From the NCBI GenBank assembly GCA_025351675.1, contig JANXVK010000142.1:1-8514 (forward strand): a stretch of DNA of 8,514 nucleotides, in the 5' to 3' direction. Origin of the DNA: Rhizobacter sp. (GTDB lineage: Bacteria > Pseudomonadota > Gammaproteobacteria > Burkholderiales > Burkholderiaceae_C). A program made the position numbers and the translations under genes. Below the pieces are notes generated by a model. The model saw only the letters and a list, made by a program, of their open reading frames with translations. It was not told where the DNA came from and did not search any database. Shown here in pieces: positions 1-5,243 of the stretch. Positions within the stretch are counted from its first letter, which is position 1. Every line of letters starts with the position of its first letter.

Positions 1-111
1 GGCGCAGACCCGCGGCAGGTTCCAGTGGCGATACACCCACTCGCCGGCCAGCCATGCGGCCAGCAGCATCAGCGGCCAGGCGACGAGCGGACCCAACTGC
101 TCCATGTTCAT
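1..111 (-). CDS. N-terminus of a membrane protein, possibly a cation:proton antiporter (partial)
   Basis: This is a leftward gene running off the window edge; only its first 37 codons are present. It starts with ATG at 111, preceded by an AGAGAGG-like ribosome site about nine bases upstream; a second ATG two codons later is also possible. The visible peptide begins MNMEQLGPLVAWPLMLLAAW and continues with LAGEWVYRHWNLPRVCA, that is, one hydrophobic helix followed by a short basic/aromatic loop ending in LPRV. A first helix ending in 'GE...R..LPR(V/I)' followed by a second helix is typical of CPA2-type sodium/potassium:proton antiporters, so that is my best guess, but 37 residues cannot settle it. 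It is divergent from the MarR-type regulator, so it could be a target of that regulator. Confidence 0.5.
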   Translation of the reverse strand, partial: MNMEQLGPLVAWPLMLLAAWLAGEWVYRHWNLPRVCA

Positions 112-170
112 CGGAAGCGCCTCTCTGGTTGTTGTTGTTCCGGGCGCGCAGCCTAACCTGGCGTGCCGCG

Positions 171-191
171 CCATCTCAACTTTGAAGATGG
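171..191. promoter_or_regulatory. Inverted repeat, candidate regulator operator
   Basis: CCATCT (171-176) and AGATGG (186-191) form a perfect 6-base inverted repeat around a 9-base centre. It lies in the 141-base gap between the divergent membrane-protein gene and the marR-type gene. MarR proteins are dimers that usually bind imperfect palindromes of this size between divergent promoters, often their own. The symmetry is seen in the sequence; the operator role is inferred only from its location. Confidence 0.3.
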
Positions 192-238
192 GGACTTTGC
201 CGACGCACTCCGAAACATCTTCGATACATTTGCAGCAA

Positions 239-244
239 TATACT
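239..244 (+). promoter_or_regulatory. Possible -10 element of the marR-type gene (leaderless start?)
   Basis: TATACT matches five of six positions of the sigma-70 -10 consensus and ends eight bases before the ATG at 253. Transcription from it would begin at or within a base or two of the start codon, giving a leaderless or nearly leaderless mRNA. In agreement, no Shine-Dalgarno sequence is visible before 253. No good -35 hexamer lies at the right distance. A direct repeat TTTGCA (229-234 and 244-249) flanks the element. Confidence 0.3.
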
Positions 245-252
245 TTGCACAA

Positions 253-756
253 ATGAAATCTGCCGTGACACCTCCGCGCAAGCGGCGCGCCGCGCTGGTC
301 AGCCTCGACGTGCTGCAGCAGTTGCGCGTCGTCGTGCGACTGGCGGGCAACCACTCGGCACAGGTCGAGCGCAGCACCGGCATCCCGGGGGCACAACTGT
401 GGGCACTGCACGAGGTGGCGCAGGCCGATGGGCTCAGCGTCGGCGAACTGGCGCAGCGCTTGCGTGTGCACCAGACCACCGTCAGCAACCTGCTGAACCG
501 CCTGGAGACCGCGGCGCTGGTGCGCAAGGGCCGCTCGGCGGACGACCAGCGCATCGTTCACATCCACCTCACGGCCGCCGGCCGCAAGGCGCTGAAGGTC
601 ACCGCCGCGCCGGCACGCGGCTTGCTGCCGAACGTGCTCGACGACATGAGCCCCGGGCAGTTGCGCAAGGTTCACGACGGCTTGGCGGTGCTGGTCGATT
701 GCATGGGCGGCTTCGATGCGGCACTCGCCGCGAAGCCGCTTCCTTTCACCGAATGA
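253..756 (+). CDS. MarR-family winged-helix transcriptional regulator
   Basis: This is a 167-residue DNA-binding regulator of the MarR family. After a basic N-terminus and a dimerisation helix (about residues 17-43), a winged helix-turn-helix spans about 47-110. Within it are LSVGELAQRLRVHQTTVSNL (61-80, helix-turn-helix with recognition helix) and the wing RKGRSADDQRIVHIHLT (91-107), whose D-D-Q-R pattern is the family's most conserved feature. The C-terminal helices (about 115-155) complete the dimer interface. Length is normal for the family. The frame is open back to a GTG at 163, but ATG at 253 gives the family-like N-terminus, and the extra 30 residues are unlike MarR. The ligand is unknown. 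It may control the divergent membrane protein, itself, or the lipoprotein 57 bases downstream. Confidence 0.88.
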   Translation: MKSAVTPPRKRRAALVSLDVLQQLRVVVRLAGNHSAQVERSTGIPGAQLWALHEVAQADGLSVGELAQRLRVHQTTVSNLLNRLETAALVRKGRSADDQRIVHIHLTAAGRKALKVTAAPARGLLPNVLDDMSPGQLRKVHDGLAVLVDCMGGFDAALAAKPLPFTE

Positions 757-813
757 ACGGGTCGGCTCTCTTCTCTTCTGTCATTCCCCGTTCGCCACTC
801 AAGGAGTTACCTC

Positions 814-1344
814 ATGATCAAGTCCCTCTCCATCACCTTCGTCGCCGCGGCCGCGCTTGCGGCCTGCAGCAGCACGCCGCTCGACACGCCGAAGGCGCCG
901 GTCGACATCGCGAAGGTCGCGCCGCCCGCGAACACCGGCGGCGCATCGACCGCGCAGAGCACGGTCGCAACCGTCACGCTCGACCCGCTCGACGATCCGA
1001 AGGGCAAGCTCGCCGCACGCAGCGTGTTCTTCGGCTACGACGACTTCACCGTGGCGCAGAAGTACCAGCCGGTGGTGCAGGCCCACGGCCAGTTCCTGCA
1101 GACGCGTCCGCAGACGCAGATCCGTGTCGAGGGCAACACCGACGAGCGCGGTTCGCGCGAGTACAACCTCGCGCTCGGCGACAAGCGCGCGCAAGTCGTC
1201 GCGAAGCAGCTCGAACTGATGGGCGCGAAGGCCGCACAGATCGAGGCCGTCAGCTACGGCGAAGAGCGCCCGAAGGCCGAAGGCCACGACGAGTCGGCTT
1301 TCGCAGAGAACCGCCGCGCCGACATCCGTTACCTGAAGCGCTGA
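814..1344 (+). CDS. OmpA/Pal-family peptidoglycan-associated outer-membrane lipoprotein
   Basis: This is a 176-residue lipoprotein that should anchor the outer membrane to peptidoglycan. The signal peptide ends in the lipobox LAAC with lipidated Cys18; the following serines (not Asp) predict outer-membrane sorting. A flexible Ala/Pro/Thr-rich linker (19-65) leads to an OmpA-like domain (about 69-176). The peptidoglycan-binding core is GNTDERGSREYNLALGDKRA (107-126), with Asp110 and Arg125 at the positions that contact diaminopimelate in Pal, and the C-terminal AENRRAD signature is at 164-170. The start has a strong AAGGAG (801-806) seven bases upstream. Pal normally sits beside tolB in the tol-pal cluster; here it follows a MarR gene, so this is probably a Pal paralogue rather than the housekeeping copy. 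Domain assignment is firm; the specific role is not. Confidence 0.9.
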   Translation: MIKSLSITFVAAAALAACSSTPLDTPKAPVDIAKVAPPANTGGASTAQSTVATVTLDPLDDPKGKLAARSVFFGYDDFTVAQKYQPVVQAHGQFLQTRPQTQIRVEGNTDERGSREYNLALGDKRAQVVAKQLELMGAKAAQIEAVSYGEERPKAEGHDESAFAENRRADIRYLKR

Positions 1345-1353
1345 ACACCGGCT

Positions 1354-1418
1354 TCTGAGCAGATCCGGCTCCGCCGGGCTGCTCAGATCCCCGCGCGGGA
1401 TGGCCGGCTCCGCCGGCC
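1354..1418. repeat. Two adjacent GC-rich palindromes with a shared 13-base core
   Basis: The first palindrome has TCTGAGCAG (1354-1362) pairing with CTGCTCAGA (1379-1387), and nested inside it CCGGC-TCC-GCCGG (1365-1377). The second is GGCCGGC-TCC-GCCGGCC (1402-1418). Both carry the identical core CCGGCTCCGCCGG, at 1365-1377 and 1404-1416. A third short palindrome CCCGCGCGGG (1390-1399) lies between them. Neither stem is followed by a T-run, so this is not a classic intrinsic terminator, although it may attenuate or protect the 3' end of the lipoprotein transcript. Paired palindromes with a common core resemble REP/BIME-type intergenic repeats; copy number elsewhere in the genome cannot be judged from here. 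Confidence 0.6.
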
Positions 1419-1442
1419 CTGGGGCGTTCGTTAGACTGCGCG

Positions 1443-1456
1443 CTCCGCTCACGGAG
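1443..1456 (+). promoter_or_regulatory. Small hairpin covering the ribosome binding site of the isomerase gene
   Basis: CTCCG (1443-1447), loop CTCA, CGGAG (1452-1456) form a five-pair hairpin whose 3' arm holds the GGAG Shine-Dalgarno, six bases before ATG 1463. If it folds in the mRNA it would partly hide the ribosome site. It also fixes the choice of start: the ATG at 1457 touches the GGAG and is too close to use it. Confidence 0.35.
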
Positions 1457-1462
1457 ATGCGC

Positions 1463-2065
1463 ATGGCCCTCGTCGTCGACTACTACCTCGCCCCGCAATC
1501 GCCTTGGACCTGGCTCGGCCACGATCGGTTTGCCGCGATCGCGAAGGCTGCCGGCGCGCACATCAACGTGCTGCCGATCGACCTCGGCCAGGTGTTCCCG
1601 GTCACCGGCGGCCTGCCACTGGCGAAGCGCGCGCCGCCGCGTCAAGCCTATCGGCTGGTCGAGTTGAAGCGCTTCAGCGAGCATCTCGGCCTGCCGATGA
1701 ACCTGCAGCCGGCGTTCTTTCCGGTCGCGGGCGATGCGGCGGCGAGGCTGATCATCGCGGTCGACGAGCACGATGGCAGCGACGCCGCAATGGCGCTCGC
1801 CGCGGCGCTGATGCGGGCCGTGTGGGCCGAGCAGCGCGACATTGCCGACACCGCCACGCTGGCCGCGAAGCTGATCGAGTGCGGCCTGCCCGCGCGCCGC
1901 CTCGACGACGCGCAGGCGCCGGCGGTGCAGGCGCGCCACGACGCCGACTCGCAGCGCGCGATCGGGATCGGCGTGTTCGGCGCGCCGAGCTACGTCGTCG
2001 ACGGCGAAATCTTCTGGGGCCAGGACCGGCTCGACTTTCTGCAGCGCCGGCTGGCGCGCGGCTGA
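1463..2065 (+). CDS. 2-hydroxychromene-2-carboxylate isomerase-like protein (DsbA/GST-kappa fold)
   Basis: This 200-residue protein belongs to the glutathione-dependent HCCA isomerase branch of the thioredoxin-fold DsbA/kappa-GST superfamily (NahD type). In naphthalene breakdown NahD interconverts 2-hydroxychromene-2-carboxylate and trans-o-hydroxybenzylidenepyruvate. Visible signatures are the N-terminal strand [16 protein letters not shown] (4-19), with Ser13 at the position of the glutathione-activating serine, a helical insertion (about 55-165), and the C-terminal [19 protein letters not shown] (172-190) with the cis-proline in 'GAPS'. Length is typical. The start at 1463 is chosen for GGAG at 1453-1456; the open frame to 1400 would translate the upstream hairpins. 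No aromatic-degradation genes lie nearby, so the natural substrate is probably not naphthalene-derived; stand-alone homologues are common in Burkholderiales. The stop overlaps the next start (TGATG), indicating co-translation. Confidence 0.88.
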   Translation: MALVVDYYLAPQSPWTWLGHDRFAAIAKAAGAHINVLPIDLGQVFPVTGGLPLAKRAPPRQAYRLVELKRFSEHLGLPMNLQPAFFPVAGDAAARLIIAVDEHDGSDAAMALAAALMRAVWAEQRDIADTATLAAKLIECGLPARRLDDAQAPAVQARHDADSQRAIGIGVFGAPSYVVDGEIFWGQDRLDFLQRRLARG

Positions 2066-2927
2066 TGCGGCGCCTCGTCGCACTTGCCGTGCTCGCACTG
2101 GCGAGCGTCGGCGCCCGCGCCGAGCCCTGGACAGGCCCGCTGTTCGACACCCACCTGTGCACTACAACGAGGAGGCGGTCGCGCCGTTCCCGATCGACGA
2201 CGTGCTCGCACGCATGCAGCGCAGCGGCGTGCGCGGGATCGTCGCGAACAGCCGGCCGAACGACGGCACGGTCGCGCTCGCGGCCGCGCCGCAGGCCGCC
2301 GCGGTGGGCGTCAAGGTCGTGCCGTTCGTGCGCCTGTACCGCAACCGCGCCGACTACACCGGCTGGTTCGCCGACGAAACCGTCTACACGATGGTCCAGC
2401 AGCAGCTCGCCGCGGGCACGAAGACCGGCCCGTTCAAGGGCATCGGCGAGTTCCACCTCTACGACAGTGCCAACGCCGACGGCCCGGTCGCGAAGAAGCT
2501 GATGCTGCTGGCGCAGGAGAAAGGCCTCGCGGTGCTCGCCCACGTCGACGACGACGCGATCGACCGGTTGCTGCGCCACGCACCGCGCGCGCAGCTGATC
2601 TGGGCCCACACCGGCATCGGCGGCGCGCCGGTCGCGCGCGTGCGGGCCCTGCTGGCGCGCTACCCGTCGCTGATGGGCGAACTCTCGTACCGGCCCGGCC
2701 TGACCGATGCCAACGGCCACCTCAGCGCCGAGTGGAAGGCGCTGATCACGGCGTACCCGGATCGCTTCATGATTGGCTCCGACACTTGGGTCAACGCGCG
2801 CTGGAGCGACTACGAAGCGCTGATGGGCGCGGCGCGCCTGTGGCTCGGCGACCTGCCGGCGCCGATCGCGCAGCGCGTGGCCTGGAGCAACGCGGCGCAG
2901 ATGTTCGGGGTCGACCTGCCGCGCTGA
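2065..2927 (+). pseudogene. Exported amidohydrolase-family (TIM-barrel metal hydrolase) protein, frame broken
   Basis: The gene begins with ATG at 2065, overlapping the isomerase stop. It encodes a signal peptide ([19 protein letters not shown], cleavage near 19/20) and then [11 protein letters not shown]. At 2155-2160 the frame jumps by two bases; removing one TG restores FDTHLHYNEE and a continuous 286-residue protein to the stop at 2927. In corrected numbering the metal ligands expected of the amidohydrolase_2 superfamily are His30/His32 (HxH), His159 (LAHVD) and/or His181 (WAHTG), and Asp239 (IGSDT); the closing 'SNAAQMFG' helix is also typical. Without correction translation continues as arginine-rich nonsense to 2502. 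A cytoplasmic product from GTG 2157 would lack the signal peptide and the first histidine. It is either a real inactivating mutation or a sequencing error. The substrate is unknown; the partner isomerase suggests a carboxylate or lactone. Confidence 0.82.
2155..2162 (+). other. Frameshift site: apparent TG duplication in the HxH codons
   Basis: The bases read CTG-TG-CAC. CTG-CAC would encode the Leu-His of the HLH metal motif, so the second TG at 2158-2159 (or equivalently its neighbour) is an extra dinucleotide. The upstream frame carries the signal peptide and FDTH, the downstream frame carries the rest of the barrel. The short TGTG run is not a known programmed-slip signal. Confidence 0.75.
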
Positions 2928-2964
2928 ACCGGCTTCAGCGCGCGCATCAACGCGTGGCGGGCAC

Positions 2965-2994
2965 AAAAAAGCCGGAGCATGCACCGGCTTCTTC
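2965..2994. terminator. Bidirectional intrinsic terminator between convergent genes
   Basis: AAGCCGG (2969-2975) and CCGGCTT (2984-2990) form a seven-pair stem around an eight-base loop. On the minus strand the stem is followed by a T-run (complement of the A-tract 2965-2970), an excellent terminator for the SWIB gene ending at 3037. On the plus strand the tail is CTTCGTT, weaker but usable for the amidohydrolase gene ending at 2927. Confidence 0.85.
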
Positions 2995-3036
2995 GTTCGG
3001 CCTGATCCTTCGATCGCGGCCGATCAGCACGCGCGT

Positions 3037-3456
3037 TCAGCTCAGATGGTTGTTGATCAGCTTGGTCATCTCGAACATCGAGACTTGCGCCTTCTTGAAG
3101 ATTTCCTTCAGCTTGGCGTCGGCGTTGATCATCGTCCTCTTCGCTGCGTCTTGCAGCTTGTTGGCCTTGATGTACTCCCAGACCTTCTTCGTCACTTCGG
3201 TGCGGGGCACCGGCTTGGAGCCGATGATCGCAGCGAGCGCGGCGCTCGGGGTCATGGCCTTCATGAAGGCCGCGTTGGGAGTGCGCTTCTTGGCCGGAGC
3301 CGCTGCCTTCTTGGCAGGAGCCGCCTTCTTCGCCGGTGCTGCCTTCTTGGCCGCCGGAGCGGCCTTCTTTGCAGGTGCCGCTTTTTTCGCTGCCGGAGCA
3401 GCCTTCTTTGCCGGTGCCGCTTTTTTCGCGGGTGCCGCTTTCTTCGCAGTTGCCAT
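3037..3456 (-). CDS. Histone-like SWIB/MDM2-domain DNA-binding protein with KKAAP-repeat tail
   Basis: This 139-residue basic protein has two parts. Residues 4-58 are an extended tail of Lys-Lys-Ala-Ala-Pro repeats, like histone H1 tails and bacterial H1-like proteins, expected to bind DNA non-specifically. Residues about 62-138 form a SWIB domain: the central KVWEYIKANKLQDAAKRTMI (91-110) and the following DAKLKEIF helix are its hallmark. SWIB domains occur in eukaryotic chromatin remodellers, chlamydiae and many Burkholderiales, where the tail-plus-SWIB fusion is recurrent; a nucleoid-associated role is inferred. ATG 3456 is chosen because GGAGAG lies about eight bases upstream and MATAKK begins the tail; the frame is open further back to 3534 without support. 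It is transcribed alone, with its own promoter candidate and terminator. Confidence 0.9.
   Translation of the reverse strand: MATAKKAAPAKKAAPAKKAAPAAKKAAPAKKAAPAAKKAAPAKKAAPAKKAAAPAKKRTPNAAFMKAMTPSAALAAIIGSKPVPRTEVTKKVWEYIKANKLQDAAKRTMINADAKLKEIFKKAQVSMFEMTKLINNHLS
3286..3444 (-). repeat. Coding repeat for KKAAP units
   Basis: About ten imperfect 15- or 18-base units encode KKAAP or KKAAPA/KKAAPAA in the N-terminal tail of the SWIB protein. Third-position variation between units (for example AAG/AAA, GCC/GCG/GCT) shows they are diverged at the DNA level while the peptide is held constant. Spacing alternates between five and six residues. Such tracts vary in copy number between strains. Confidence 0.85.
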
Positions 3457-3524
3457 GTTGATTCTCTCCATCAAGAGTTGTTGATGTGCCCGGGATGGGC
3501 GAGAGCCGCGTGGACTCTCATTTC

Positions 3525-3553
3525 TCCATAGCACCGTGCGGAGCGAATGGTAA
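3525..3553 (-). promoter_or_regulatory. Candidate sigma-70 promoter of the SWIB gene
   Basis: Read on the minus strand: TTACCA (-35, four of six matches), a 17-base spacer, then TATGGA preceded by TGC, which gives an extended -10 motif. Transcription would start near 3518 and leave a leader of about 60 bases before ATG 3456. That leader contains two short inverted repeats, GAGAG/CTCTC (3501-3519) and GCCC/GGGC (3488-3500). No better promoter is visible in the 200-base gap 3457-3658. Confidence 0.35.
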
Positions 3554-3615
3554 TGCCTGCATAGGGCAATGAGAAGAACATTTCATGGGAGAAACACGCA
3601 TTTCTACGAGGTAAA

Positions 3616-3631
3616 CCACGCTTTGTCGTGG
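3616..3631 (-). terminator. Weak candidate terminator of the iron-uptake operon
   Basis: CCACG (3616-3620) and CGTGG (3627-3631) form a five-pair stem with a six-base loop, about 30 bases past the stop of the cytochrome gene. On the minus strand it is followed by TTTACC, so the T-run is short. It is the only hairpin of this kind between the operon end and the SWIB promoter. Confidence 0.35.
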
Positions 3632-3658
3632 CGAGGCGTCACTGCATGCGCTGTTCGG

Positions 3659-4213
3659 TCACGCGATGTCGTCTTGCGCGGGTGCGCGCTTGGCACCGTT
3701 GAACATCGCCGCGACGAGGTTCTCGCGGTGTCGCAGGCTCGTGAAGAGCACGCCCGCGACGTGCGCAACGACGAACCCGAGCAGCGTCCACGCGAGCCCG
3801 CGATGAATCGTCTCGACCGTCTCATCGCCGAAGAACATGTCGGTCGTGTAGAGCCAGCCGGTGACGGCGAGCCCGACGATGCACAGCAGCAGCGCGACGA
3901 CCATCCAGCCGCCGAGCGGGTTGTGGCCGATGAAGCGCGGCTCGCGCCGAGCCGCCACGGCGCGCGCGTAACGCAGCGCGGCGCGCGGCCCGCGCACGAA
4001 CTGCGCGAAACGCGCGTAGCGGCTGCCGACCGCGCCCCACACGAGGCGCAGCAGCACGGCCGCGAGCGCCACGTAGCCGGCCGGCTGGTGCACGCCGAAC
4101 AGCGCGATGAGGCCGACCGCCGAGAGCGCGACCGAGACCACCAGCGTCCAGTGCAGCACCCGCACCGCGCGATCCCAAACACGCACCGGCGACAGGTCGG
4201 CAGGCAAGGTCAT
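3659..4213 (-). CDS. Cytochrome b561 / Ni-Fe-hydrogenase b-type cytochrome family membrane protein
   Basis: This 184-residue protein has four predicted membrane helices (about 16-40, 46-62, 100-121, 135-158). It opens with VRVWDRAVRVLHWTL, the usual start of bacterial cytochrome b561 and HydC/HupC-type di-heme cytochromes. Candidate heme ligands are His21 (LHW), His42, His137 (TIHRG) and His151 (VAHVAG); the 14-residue spacing of the last pair equals that of the family's ligand pair in one helix. Proteins of this family pass electrons between quinol and a periplasmic partner. ATG 4213 lies four bases past the PepSY gene's stop with GGAAG just upstream; the frame extends further upstream inside that gene, without support. 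As the last gene of the operon it may supply electrons for ferric-siderophore reduction. That function is my inference. Confidence 0.87.
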   Translation of the reverse strand: MTLPADLSPVRVWDRAVRVLHWTLVVSVALSAVGLIALFGVHQPAGYVALAAVLLRLVWGAVGSRYARFAQFVRGPRAALRYARAVAARREPRFIGHNPLGGWMVVALLLCIVGLAVTGWLYTTDMFFGDETVETIHRGLAWTLLGFVVAHVAGVLFTSLRHRENLVAAMFNGAKRAPAQDDIA

Positions 4214-4217
4214 GCGG

Positions 4218-4487
4218 TCACTTCCGGGGCGTGACGATCTCGAAGGTCTTCGGGTGGAAGAAGGTCTCCATCTTCTTGCCGGTGGCGTTCTTGCCGTAGA
4301 CCTCATAGCAGCCGTTCTCGATCTTCACGCGGCTGATGGCCCAGCCCTCGTTCTTCAGCTTGCGTTCGAGGTCGGCCTGCGGCTTCCATTCCTCCTTCGG
4401 GATCGGCTCGCATTTCTCGGCGTGCTGCGCGAAGGCGCTGCCGCTGGCAGCGACGGCGAGGAGGGTGATCAGGAGTTGGCGTTTCAT
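4218..4487 (-). CDS. Small secreted PepSY-domain protein
   Basis: This 89-residue protein has a clear signal peptide, MKRQLLITLLAVAASGSAFA, with cleavage predicted before Gln21. The mature 69 residues form one PepSY_2-like domain: the pattern KEEWKP...LERKLKNEGW...VKIENGCYEVYGKNATGK...FFHPKTFEIV (broken at gaps) with Cys26 and Cys60 likely joined by a disulfide in the periplasm. PepSY domains are found as inhibitors of proteases and, in membrane-fused form, in ferric reductases such as PiuB/FoxB-type proteins. The ATG at 4487 has AAAGGA six bases upstream; 44 bases separate it from the dioxygenase stop and only four from the cytochrome start, so the cytochrome is very likely its working partner. 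A role presenting iron or a chelate to the cytochrome is speculative. Confidence 0.82.
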   Translation of the reverse strand: MKRQLLITLLAVAASGSAFAQHAEKCEPIPKEEWKPQADLERKLKNEGWAISRVKIENGCYEVYGKNATGKKMETFFHPKTFEIVTPRK

Positions 4488-4531
4488 GTCGGTCCTTTCG
4501 GCGTTGGGAAGAATGGTGTGCGCATGCCGGC

Positions 4532-5221
4532 TCATACGTCGGCCCACATGCGCAGAAGGTCGTGGTACGCACCGGTCAAACCGATCACGGCCGGGTCGGT
4601 CTCGCCGACGCTGGTGCGCAGGCGCATCAGGTGCGAGTCCATCTCGAACAGCAGGCGGCGCGCCTCGTCGCTGCGCACCATGCTCTCGATCCAGAAGAAG
4701 CTCGCGAGGCGCGCGCCGCGCGTCACCGGCTCGACGCGGTGCACGCTGGTGCCCGGGTACAGCACCATGTCGCCGGCAGGCAGCTTGATGCGCGGCGCGC
4801 CGAAGGTGTCTTCGACGACGAGTTCGCCGCCGTCGTACGCGTCGGGATCGGTCAGGAAGAGCGTGCAGCTCAGATCGGTGCGCACCCGTCCGCCCTGCCC
4901 GCCCGGGATGAAGCGCACCGCGTTGTCGACATGGCTGCCGAACGCGTTCGCGTCACCGCCGTAGCGGTTGAACAGCGGCGGGAACACGCGCTTGGGCAGC
5001 GCGGCCGAGAAGAACACCGCATGGCGGTTCAGGCCGCCGAGCACGATCTGCTGCAAGGCGCGCGCCTCGGCGCTGTCTTGCGGCAGCTGCTCGTTGTTCT
5101 TCGCCTGCGCCGATTGCACGCCGGCAGTGACCCGACCGTCGCCCCAGGTCGCGCGCTTCAGAATCGCGCGGGCTTCGCGCAATTCGTCGGCGTTGAGAAC
5201 CTCTTTGACGTGGAGCAGCAT
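4532..5221 (-). CDS. piuC: PiuC/YbiX-type Fe(II)- and 2-oxoglutarate-dependent dioxygenase (PKHD-type hydroxylase)
   Basis: This 229-residue enzyme is collinear with the PKHD-type hydroxylases PiuC and YbiX. The double-stranded beta-helix core (about 80-180) holds the iron triad His97-x-Asp99 (GSHVDNAV) and His161 (TSVHRVEP), with Arg171 (TRGAR) ten residues later at the 2-oxoglutarate-binding position. The N-terminus (WGDGRVTAG, 26-34) and the helical C-terminus (about 185-229) also match the family. It is cytoplasmic, with no signal peptide. In Pseudomonas and Escherichia relatives it is encoded next to a catecholate siderophore receptor (PiuA, Fiu), as here, where the receptor stop is only 22 bases upstream. 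The true substrate is not established; modification of an imported siderophore is often suggested. A purine-rich AGAGAGGA lies upstream of ATG 5221. Confidence 0.93.
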   Translation of the reverse strand: MLLHVKEVLNADELREARAILKRATWGDGRVTAGVQSAQAKNNEQLPQDSAEARALQQIVLGGLNRHAVFFSAALPKRVFPPLFNRYGGDANAFGSHVDNAVRFIPGGQGGRVRTDLSCTLFLTDPDAYDGGELVVEDTFGAPRIKLPAGDMVLYPGTSVHRVEPVTRGARLASFFWIESMVRSDEARRLLFEMDSHLMRLRTSVGETDPAVIGLTGAYHDLLRMWADV

Positions 5222-5243
5222 CGGCCGGGTCGTCCTCTCTCTT

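Noticed and set aside
163..252. GTG 163 as start of the MarR-type gene
   Set aside because: The extra 30 residues do not resemble MarR proteins, there is no ribosome site, and the segment overlaps the candidate operator and -10.
757..813. Promoter between the MarR gene and the lipoprotein
   Set aside because: The CT-rich stretch shows no convincing -35/-10 pair; co-transcription from upstream is equally possible.
1400..1462. ATG 1400 as start of the isomerase
   Set aside because: This would translate the second palindrome and has no ribosome site; ATG 1463 has GGAG at the right distance and gives the family's usual N-terminus.
3286..3444. CRISPR-like or tandem-repeat array
   Set aside because: The periodicity is 15-18 bases, is protein-coding (KKAAP) and lacks spacers.
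2084..3484. 466-codon plus-strand open frame ending in FLAGAAFF-type hydrophobic repeats
   Set aside because: It reads the amidohydrolase out of frame and then the reverse complement of the KKAAP repeat; the hydrophobic repeats are an artefact of that repeat, not membrane helices.
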